The translations under genes were made by a program, and so were the position numbers. Under the pieces are notes generated by a model, which made no database searches, was not told the origin of the DNA, and worked only from the letters and a program-made list of their open reading frames with translations. DNA of 64,000 bases, taken from contig JAMPIV010021263.1 in the NCBI GenBank assembly GCA_024509875.1, forward strand, positions 1 through 64,000. Reading direction: 5' to 3'. This DNA comes from Oreohelix idahoensis. Its lineage: Eukaryota > Mollusca > Gastropoda > Stylommatophora > Oreohelicidae. Below, one piece after another: positions 1 through 8,931 of this stretch. Within the stretch, counting starts at the first letter, position 1. Every line of letters starts with the position of its first letter.

Positions 1-110
1 AAATGTAATGTGTACTTGTCCTTCTCACGCAAATAGCCCCATGAAATGTAAATTTCTGGACCACATTAATGTCATCAATAATGTTAATTGCTCGCTCTGT
101 CCACCAAAAA
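1..110 (-). mobile_element. Internal leader start of E2 retrotransposon
   Basis: On the minus strand this follows directly from the E2 LTR end. It starts with a primer-binding-like TGGTGGACAG and then matches the E1 leader at about 6966-7095 almost base for base. The rest of E2 lies beyond the left edge, so its coding content is unknown. E1 has a second copy of the ACATTTCTGGTGGA motif here; E2 has only one. Confidence 0.75.
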
Positions 111-1263
111 TGTAACTGTCATTTTTCTCTTGTTGAGGTGATCACTGGCCCAAGACAGTATACATGTTGTTAGGTGTGTAGTGCGAGCGTATGATGAACT
201 GAGTGTGGGTGCGAATGAAGGCGCGAATGTGTTTAGGCTCGTATATATGTAGACCCTGCAACCCATACACTCACATGCAGTAGTCAAGGATGCTTGGACA
301 CTGCAGGCACGTTTCAAAACATTTATTGACGAGAACACACATGGTATCAACAGGAACAGTCATTGTAAACAAGGTCATGCTGACCGGAAATCGATAGGTA
401 TACATTAGGCATTCAGCAAGCTGGTAAACATTTGAATATTCGTGCATGGTCAATACAATGTTCTTCAATAAGGACAGTTCGTGGCGTCGCCCTGGGATTA
501 CTGACTAAACGCGTCAGATACCTTAATCACTTTGACACATAGGTGCAACTTGGCATTCCCCGCCAATTGCACATTATCAGGCTGTAGTATAATAGCCGAA
601 AACACAGGCCTCGTTCTGACGTCGGCTGTGTACTTCTGATAAGCAGGTTACCATCAACCCTGCAGTAATGCTTATTGTAGACATAAATTCCGCCAATCTG
701 CGGTTCCCACAATATATCTTCGTCACTGGATTTCTGGATGGTATGAAGACTAATAGTCTTGGATGGCTACCTTGAGCACAACAAATAAGTTCTGAAATGG
801 AGGACCGGTGAGCTGCAGTTCACAGACTAGGCAATCTTCTAACATGTTCTGCTACCGAAAGCATAGTAATGGAAAAAGTCGGTATTACCTGTAACCGAGT
901 CCACAGAACTTAACAAGGAACTCTGCTGTCATTCCAACGCACAGAGATTCACTGGGGAAAACTGCCAGTGCAGTCACTTCGAAGATTCTTCCCGAAAAAC
1001 ACAATGGACTCTCGTCCCTTCAGAAACCAGGACACTTCCCGGCTTGCCGGAAGTCTAACTCAACTCCCGCTTAAAAAAACCTGCCCATGGGCATACGCCC
1101 GAACTGTCTACCTTTGACCCTAAAGGTCAAACACAATGAATGAATAAACAAGGGAAGACAACCCCTAATCAACCTGACATCGCAGGTAAAGACACAATTA
1201 TTCTTATGATAAAAACATAAGCAAATAACTTGACAGATGACTCCGTCAAAAATGACAGCAACA
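111..1263 (-). repeat. 5' LTR of E2 (minus strand)
   Basis: This is the reverse complement of the E1 LTRs at 5784-6940 and 12315-13471, at a few percent divergence. On the minus strand it begins TGTTGCTGTC and ends GACAGTTACA, so the ends form an imperfect inverted repeat. It abuts the A LTR at 1264, whose homologous copy at 16870 continues without a break. E2 therefore inserted into A's 3' LTR. Short open frames inside are shared by all three LTR copies only because the LTR is repeated. Confidence 0.88.
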
Positions 1264-2319
1264 GTCAGCTTCAGGCATCACAGATCCCAGACATGTAACA
1301 ATGTCTTGACCAATGTTTACGGTTTATGCAATAGCTCTAATCCCTGACTGAGCCCCGTCAGGTAAGTCCTAGCAAATATCTTGCTTAGTACGGGCGATAT
1401 CAGTTATTTAAACAAAGTCAATGCCATTGTCCTACAATTAGCAAAAGACTTCAGACTGGCCTCATATGCCAGATACTTCATTCTGGTGAAGAATATTGGC
1501 CGTAAACACGGACCAATATGTTGACAACGAAATCAGGCCGCAGGTCGCGGGCCTCGATAATCAGGTCACTCTCAGTTTACACAAGCTTCTGAGATTAATA
1601 TATTTTCTGCCAAACCATATTCCGCCTGCATTGCGGATCCATAAAGATGATTCCTAGGCTTATGTATGTAACGGGTCAACTTAGACCTAGTCTTTCAAAT
1701 ATGAAGCCATACTGGAGTACAGTATAATAACTCCTTGTGAGCTTCGCTCACCATGTCGCCATCAGCGATAAATGTACCTGTAAGATCTAAACGAGACGAA
1801 AAGATCGAATAATGTTTCAGTTACCTTCTCAAAGAATCCTTACACTCTAAGGTAACACAACACAGCCAATACTGGCATAAAGAAACACTCAGGGACGGAA
1901 GAATGACAAACAGTCATTCCCAGAATTTCCAATCCCTATCGAAAACTTGGCAGAGAGGAATCTACGGATCGGTACATCCGTTCTAAGCCTCAGGTACACT
2001 CTCTCTCTCAATCAGACAATCGGCTTTTGCCGCCAAGACCCGCGCATGCCCAAAGAGCATAGACCAGATCGAGGCAAACCCAGACCAGGCGTTTCCGACC
2101 AAACGGGTGATAAAGATACTCCGTAAATGATCCTATAAATAAACTTAAGACATGTCAACTATAAGACATTATCTGAGACAGGACAACATAAGACAAGAGA
2201 AGATAATCACCAGTCAACCCTGTCACAGAAAGATAATAAACATTTATCTCTCTTTGACCACATTAAACCAAACATACATTAGGTTGGCGTTTTTTTCACC
2301 GTCCAAAATGACGGCAACA
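1264..2319 (-). repeat. 3' LTR of element A (truncated by E2)
   Basis: It matches 16870-17924 over its whole length with scattered substitutions. On the minus strand it starts TGTTGCCGTCATTTTGGACGG at 2319 and is preceded by a PPT. The last roughly 460 bp of the LTR, present at 16408-16869, are missing because E2 inserted at 1263/1264. They should reappear on the far side of E2, outside the window. Confidence 0.87.
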
Positions 2320-3178
2320 TTACCACACCTCCCGGGGAAAAAAATGGCACATTTTTTTTTAAATACATCTATGAGCCAGGTGCATTAAGCTCATAACGCA
2401 TGAGTAATGCGCCGATGAAAGGATCACCAAAAAATATAACATCATAATGTCAGATCCAATCGACGCACAGTAGAGCGTCTGGTGAGAAGAAAAAATCTCA
2501 CTAGATAGGAGAAACTATTTTCTCAAAGTAAATATATCCGGGGAGGTGTTACCAACCAACTCAAAAGTGCAGGTAATGTTACAACAAAAATTCATATCAA
2601 TGTGTATAAATGGTGAGTGACAATTTCCATAACGAGATTACACCAACATCGAAATCTCACTACGTATAATGCGTATATAACCATAAATTCAAATGGTCAA
2701 TCAATAACAACATTTCCAAATTCTTTTTTTTACAAACATATGATTATACATGTGTATAGAACTAATATCTGATGACGTCGGAAGACCAAGACGATGCTCT
2801 ATTCCGGCGATGTCTTGTAAGCAAGATCCTCAGGGAACATTAGGACGTCTATAGAAGTCCTCGTAGATATACAGTGTTCCAACATATCACACCGGTTTGC
2901 TGAGAACTATACAAATAGTACAATTCTTAGAATGTAATAATGTACCATAGTCACTTAATATATATCTAAACTATAAATGTGGCCGCATTAATTTTTTCGA
3001 CCTTTATTTCATATGAAACAAAGCCTTCCTCGGTTTTACCGAAGACGGTAACAGAGAAAGCAAGAAATCAATACATAACCATGAGTTTAAACAAAGTGAC
3101 AACAAGTGTTATAGAAGCTTGTTATTGTAAAAATAGATCATAACTTTAGATATGTAACAGTAGATCTAGACAAAATAG
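2320..3178 (-). other. Polypurine tract and 3' untranslated region of A
   Basis: On the minus strand, after the RNase H stop near 3179, about 840 bp of AT-rich non-coding sequence leads to a purine-rich tract (2320-2341, complement reads CCCCGGGAGGTGTGGTAA) that abuts the 3' LTR. A PPT primes plus-strand DNA synthesis in LTR elements. I see no gene in the rest. Confidence 0.7.
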
Positions 3179-3711
3179 CTAAGTAGCTTCATGTGGGCAT
3201 CGAGACAATATGTCCGCCATCACATTATCCGAACCACGGATAGCTCGTACCGTGAAATGAAAAGGTTGAAGAGCAATAGCATATCGAGTGGATCTCGAAC
3301 TCTTCAAATCCTTATTCTGCATAGCTGTGAGAGCTTTTTGGTCGGTTTCTACTACAAAATGCGCGCCGAGAAGGAATCTTTGGAGTTTAAGAATTGCCCA
3401 GACCATAGCCAGCAATTCTCGGTCTAGAACAGAATAATTCCTTTCTGCCGCATTCAGTTTTCTCGAGACATACATTACCCGTAGAACTGTATTAGGCCCA
3501 AGAGACTACGGATCTGTTTTTTAGTCTTAGGAATAGTGATGTTCAGTATCTTAGAAGTGTTGTGGTCTTCTGTCTTCAATAGACCATGACCAACACGATG
3601 ACCAAGAAAAGAAATCTCACTAAACCCAACGTAGCCTTTAGAGGGTTTAGCTGTCAAATTATACTCACGTAGAGTAGACAACAGTTCATCTAATCCCTGA
3701 TAGTGATCTTC
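3179..3711 (-). pseudogene. Element A: RT end and RNase H, with internal deletion
   Basis: This continues the A pol frame after a premature TGA at 3712-3714. Compared with the intact E1 protein, residues after LLGLIQFYG are missing and the sequence resumes at MYVSRKLNAAERN (junction near 3475-3480). That is a deletion of about 250 bp. It removes the RT-RNase H connection and the RNase H segment holding the first catalytic Asp (LRSDASS in E1). The Glu (DRELLAMVW) and second Asp (ETDQKALT) segments remain. The RNase H product could not be active, so A cannot complete reverse transcription alone. Confidence 0.88.
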
Positions 3712-5778
3712 TCAAGAATCGCTAAAAAGACAGATATCGTCCAAGTATGCAATCACATCAGACCGATATGCCAGTATTTGATGCATCATGCGTACGAATG
3801 TAGCTGGGGGATTCATAAGGCCAAAAGGCATAAAGTTCCATTGGAACAAACCCCTAGGTGTGGAGAAAGCAGTGAAAGGTTTAGCTCGTTCGGTTAAAGG
3901 AACTTGCCAGTATCCTTTAGACAAGTCCAGCTTTGTAAAGAAACGAGAATTGGAAAGTCTAGTAAGTAACTCATCCAACAGAGGCATAGGTTCTGCATCG
4001 AACTTCGTTACTTGATTTAGTTTACGGTAATCGACGCAAATGCGTATGTTATTGTCTTTCTTTCGGACAATAACCATAGACGACGAGTATGCCGAATTGG
4101 ATGGTTCAATTATTCCTAACTTTATCATTTTGTCCAACTCTTTCTCGACTTGAGTTTGAAAGTGGATAGTAATAGGGTAAGGTCTGACCCTGATAGGAGT
4201 ATGGTCAGTCAATACCATGTCATGTTCAATGACTGTAGTGTGTCCAGGAATGTCCGTGAGAACATCCTGAAATGCTTGTAACATGGAAGAGATTTGTGAC
4301 TGTTCCCTAGTTGATAAATTAGGTGAAATTGCAACATCCTTCCATGATTCCGTAGAATGAAGTGGAATCATCGGAAGAGGAAGATTAACATCAGAGAAAG
4401 TAGATTCCTCATCCTGTATGACAGACAGCAATGAGTAATGGCCACAAGCGACTGTAGCGTCGTCCGTCGCTTGAAAGATAGGTTGTAAGTACTCTGGACG
4501 TTCATAAAATTCCGTAAGCATATTTATGTGAAAAGTTTTATGCTTTCCGTCAATATCGACGACATAGTCGACATCAGAAATTTTAGATACAATCTCAAAA
4601 GGACCTTTCCAACCAATAAGAAGTCTATTTTCCCTGGAAGGAAGTAACACAAATGCTTTGTCTCCAGGACAAAGTTGACGTAGGCATCTATTTTTATTTG
4701 CAAACTGTCTTGCCTTTGCTTTAGCAAATTCAGATGCGGAAGTTGCTAATTTGCAAGCTTCAATGATTTTCTGCCTGAGGGCAATGACATACTCGTAAGA
4801 AGATTGTGTGGCATCACTAATATCATCGGCAGCTATCAGATCGTGAAGCAAGGACATTGGGCCGCGCGAACGCGCGCCAAAGACGAGCTCGAAAGAAGAA
4901 AACCCGGTATGTTCATTAGGAACTTCTCTATAAGCAAAGAGAGCAGCGGGTAAGACTCTGTCCCAATCCTGAGGATGATCCTCAGTTATTTTCCCAAGTA
5001 AATTTTTCAGAGTCCTATTGAAACGTTCGACTAGTCCATTAGACATAGGATGATAAATACTACTCAGTGATCTCTTGATATTAAGAGTAGACATCACTTG
5101 CGACATTGTCTCAGATATCAGTTGGGTGCCATGGTCTGACAAGATTTCCCTAGGGAATCCCAACCGCGAAAATATCAGCAAAAGAGCGTCTGCAATATCG
5201 GTAGTCGAAATGCTCTTCAGATGTATGGCCTCTGGCCATCGAGTACACATGTCCACACATGTAAGAATAAATTGATGTCCTCTGGCTGATTTTATTTTGA
5301 AAGGACCAATGATATCTATCGCCATTTTCTGAAATGGACGGAATCGGATGTCCGCAGCCTGGATAGGTGCTGCATGGCGAGGACCTTTCGATTTTACTTC
5401 TTGACAAACTCTACACGAGCGGCAATAAAGACGTATGTCTCTGTTGACGAATGGCCAAAAGAAAGCCGCAAGAACTCTCGACTTCGTACGTGAAAATCCC
5501 ATATGACCAGCGCATTGGGAGTCGTGAGCATGTTGCAGTATTCTAACTCTCATGTCTTTCGGAACAAGAATTTGTGAATGTATAGACATGTCAAAGTGTT
5601 GTACCATACGCACTAGTACGCCATTCTTCCTAGTGATCCAAGATTTGTGATCTGTATTCTTATTTGGGTCACCTTTTTTTGCCAGAACGAAGAATTTTTT
5701 TAACGAAATGTCTTCCTGTTGACTTTTGATAAAAGAGTCACGTGAAATCACATCATGATCATCTTGATCACGTACCTC
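3712..5778 (-). pseudogene. Element A: integrase followed by reverse transcriptase
   Basis: The open frame runs from 5817, but its first 13 residues read E1 LTR sequence; the A part starts at 5778. In that frame the INT zinc finger has H98, H105, C135 and C138. The catalytic core has D168 (MAIDIIGPF), D228 (ILSDHGTQ) and E264 (GLVERFNRT), a D,D-35-E spacing. A GPY/F-type C-terminal domain follows (WKGPFEIV). RT comes after, with LDLSKGYWQVP and the YLDD box near residue 690. A TGA at 3712 replaces the Trp seen in E1. INT before RT in one uninterrupted frame is the Gmr1-like order. All INT and RT catalytic residues are present. Gag and protease lie on the far side of E1 in a compatible frame. 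Confidence 0.93.
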
Positions 5779-5783
5779 AACAC

Positions 5784-6940
5784 TGTTGCTGTCATTTTTG
5801 ACGGAGTCATCTGTCAAGTTATTTGCTTATGTTTTTATCATAAGAATAATTGTGTCTTTACCTGCGATGTCAGGTTGATTAGGGGTTGTCTTCCCTTGTT
5901 TATTCATTCATTGTGTTTGACCTTTAGGGTCAAAGGTAGACAGTTCTGGCGTATGCCGATAGGCAGGGTTTTTTAAGCGGGAGTTGGGTTAGACTTCCGG
6001 CAAGCCGTAAGGTGTCCTGGAATTTCTGAAGGGACCAAGGGTCCATTGTGTTTTTCGGGGAGAATCTTCGAAGTGACTGCGATGGCAGTTTTCCCCAGTG
6101 AATCTCTGTGCGTTGGAATGACAGCAGAGTTCCTTGTTAGGTTCTGTGGACTCGGTTACAGGTAATACCGACTTTTTCCATTATTACGCTTTCGGTGGCA
6201 GAACATGTTAGAAGATTACCTAGTCTGTGAACTGCAACTCACCGGTCCTCCATTACAGAACATATATGTTGTGCTCAAGGTAGCCATCCAAGACTATTAG
6301 TCTTCATATCATCCAGAAATCCAGTGACGAAGATATATTGTGGGAGCCGCAGATTGGCGGCATATTTATGTCCACATAAGCATTATTGCAGGGTTGATGG
6401 TAACCTGCTTATCAGCAGTACACAGCCGACGTCAGAACGAGGCCTGTGTTTTCGGCTATTATACTACAGCCTGATAATGTGCAATTGGCGGGGAATGCCA
6501 AGTTGTACCTATGTGTCAAGGTGATTAAGGTATCTGACGCGTTTAGTCAGAGAGATCAGGCGGCATTTTGAACTGTCATTGAATAACATTATTATTGACC
6601 ATGCACGAATATTGGAATGTTTACCAGCCCTTTTGAACGCCTGATGTATTATTATCGATTTCCGGTCAGCATGACCTTGTTTACAATGACTGTTCCTGTT
6701 GATGCTACTATGTGTGTTATCGTCAATAAATGTTTTGAAACGTGCCTGCAGTGTTCAAGCATCCTTGACTACTGCATGTGAGTGTAGGGGTTGCAGTGTC
6801 TACATATATACGAGCCTAAACACATTCGCGCCTTCATTCGCACCCACACTCAGTTCATCATACGCCAGCACTACACATCTAACAACATGTATACTGTCTT
6901 GGGCCAGTGATCACCTCAACAAGAGAAAAAGACAGTTACA
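5784..6940 (+). repeat. 5' LTR of E1
   Basis: It begins TGTTGCTGTC and ends GACAGTTACA, imperfect inverted ends of 10 bp. It matches 12315-13471 nearly perfectly and the E2 LTR in reverse. An AATAAA lies at 6725-6730. The U3/R/U5 limits cannot be fixed by eye. Confidence 0.93.
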
Positions 6941-6944
6941 TTTC

Positions 6945-6962
6945 TGGTGGACCAGTTACGTG
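6945..6962 (+). other. Primer binding site of E1
   Basis: TGGTGGACCAG starts four bases after the LTR end and would pair with the 3' CCA end of a tRNA. The same start occurs after the A 5' LTR (16391-16405 on the minus strand), so both elements use the same primer type. A second TGGTGGACAG lies about 35 bp further on. Confidence 0.6.
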
Positions 6963-8355
6963 GGCTCTTCTGATACATTTCTGGTGGACAGAGCGAGCAA
7001 TTAACATTATTGATGACATTAATGTGGTCCAGAAATTTACATTTCATGGGGCTATTTGCGTGAGAAGGACAAGTACACATTACATTTTTGATCTGTGGGT
7101 CTAAGCTACACACTGGACAGCTGTAACACACATCGCTAATTCTACACTTGCAAGTTTTGGCTACAACAGGACAGAAATAGGTCATCAACTGTTGACCCAG
7201 ATAAACAGTGCTAGCATTTATGTTATAATGCTGCTTGAACAACAACAGGACAAGTACTGAAGTTAACATCTAGGCATTTGCTACGTGGACCACAACTGCA
7301 AGTCGAGTCCCTTTTTGTAAACGGTACCGCTGGTCGTTTACACGTTTCAGTCAACAACAGACTTTTCTACGCCCGAGCATTCAAGCTATATTGTTCGTGG
7401 TCAAGTGTTTGTAAACAGTACGTGGAAATTGTAAACATTCTATGTGCAAGATACGAGAAGGTCATAGTAACTTTTGTTCGTGAATACCACTTTATGCTAC
7501 AGTGGATTTGACATTCAGTGCGCGCTTGACATTTTGTTTCTGTGTTCGCAAGGAGCAAGAAATTTACTTTAGTTTCAGCTGTGACTGAACTTGTTCTGCA
7601 ACACATTGAAATACTAATTGCTATATATATGTTTATGTTACTTCTACTGTTTTTGTGTATTTTTCTTGTGTTTTTCTGCGGGTTTTCGGTTGGTGGGTCT
7701 TACAGTAAATATGCCACTTAATCGAGGGTTACTGTAAGCGTTCTGTAGGGATTGCAATTTTCTTAATTGAAATTTGCTAGCGACTTTTGTTGCTATTTTT
7801 TTTTTTTTTAGCTGTGACGACATGAGTTAGTGTTGTTTCCGTTATTTTTCCGTTCTTTGATTTTCGATTAGTTTTGTTTGTATCTGTTCTTCTCTCATTC
7901 CTTCCGTTTATTTCTTTACACCTTTTCGTTTATAACAGTGTTGCCATTTGTCTTGTTTATTTTTCGCGGTCATCATTACACATTTGTGTAACATTTCTTT
8001 TACTTTTTGCTGTATTGTTTATTTGACTTCCGCGAACGTTTTCGGTCATTGTTATGTATTTTTGTCTTTGTATTTATGATTGTTCTACATTATTGTCATA
8101 CACAGTCTACATACATACACTTGGTCATGTATTATTACTATTGATAAGGTATACTCTTCATAAAGAGATTGTTAATAAAATATTATTATATGAGATATTT
8201 ATACAAGTTCTTGGCCAAAAGACTTGTTGTCCACAAAGATTGAGACAAGGTGAAATACATATTCAAGTTCTTTATAAAAAAGACTTGTGCCCACAGTGAT
8301 TGGGATATAAAGGTAATTTAGTTAATTTTTCAGGTTACTGATCTCTTTAGACAGA
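6963..8355 (+). other. Leader of E1, non-coding
   Basis: This is 1.4 kb without a credible gene. Parts resemble the leader of A in reverse (15840-16260), for example the GTGGACCACA motif near 7285. At 8205-8300 there are two diverged copies of a roughly 55-bp unit containing AAGACTTGT and TTGGGA/TTGAGA; a related motif lies just before the A gag start. Such long structured leaders often carry packaging signals, but nothing here proves that. Confidence 0.5.
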
Positions 8356-8931
8356 ATGTCTAATTTGTATTTCTTCATCCAGCAAGGGTTGACCCTTGGT
8401 AAGTCTGGTAAAGAATTGGAAGAATATTCATCTGCTCAATTCGCCATGGCATTAAGGTCAGAAGTATTGAAAACAGAAGCTGAACAAAAGAAAGCAGAAG
8501 CTGAGAATTTAAGATTGCAGATGCAATCAGATGAAAGAAAATTCCAGATGGAAATGAGAAAACAAGAAAAAGAGGCGGAGGCTGAAGAGAAACGGTTAGA
8601 AAGAGAATTTGAAGAGAGAAAACAGCGAAGTAAAGTCGAGCGGAAAAAGATAGAAGCTGAAATTAAAAAATTGGACAGAGAAGCTGACGAGATAAAACAG
8701 AAACTGGAAGCTAAGGAGAGAAAACAGAAGACTGGAAATGAGCTTCTGGATAAAAATAATGCTCTTACTGAGAAGCTTCAACATGAGAATAAAGCTCTTA
8801 CTGATATATTAACAGAAATGAATTGTGAAAATAATATGCTGAAGTGTAAAGTGACGGCACTAATGGAAGATAATAAGAAACTTGATGAATTCTCCGTTAA
8901 ACAATCTCAACTGGAAAAGGAGAAAAAATGA
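8356..8931 (+). CDS. E1 ORF1: coiled-coil protein, gag N-terminus
   Basis: 191 residues. It opens MSNLYFFIQQGLTLGK, which matches the start of A's gag (Met at 15381, minus strand), so this is the genuine gag start. From about residue 35 to the end it is an almost pure charged coiled coil rich in Glu, Lys, Arg and Gln (repeated EAE, KKIEAE, READ). It ends at a TGA straight after an A6 run at about 8925-8930. The second ORF overlaps it by 50 bp in the +1 frame and continues the same coil. The two are probably one protein, split by a one-base change or joined by ribosomal frameshifting. Its role is likely assembly of a particle or RNA complex. Confidence 0.82.
   Translation: MSNLYFFIQQGLTLGKSGKELEEYSSAQFAMALRSEVLKTEAEQKKAEAENLRLQMQSDERKFQMEMRKQEKEAEAEEKRLEREFEERKQRSKVERKKIEAEIKKLDREADEIKQKLEAKERKQKTGNELLDKNNALTEKLQHENKALTDILTEMNCENNMLKCKVTALMEDNKKLDEFSVKQSQLEKEKK

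Noticed and set aside
6324..7004. Small ORFs conserved between 6324-7004, 12855-13469 and reverse 84-712
   Set aside because: The conservation comes from the LTR being present in three copies. Reading frames differ between copies and have no protein-like pattern.
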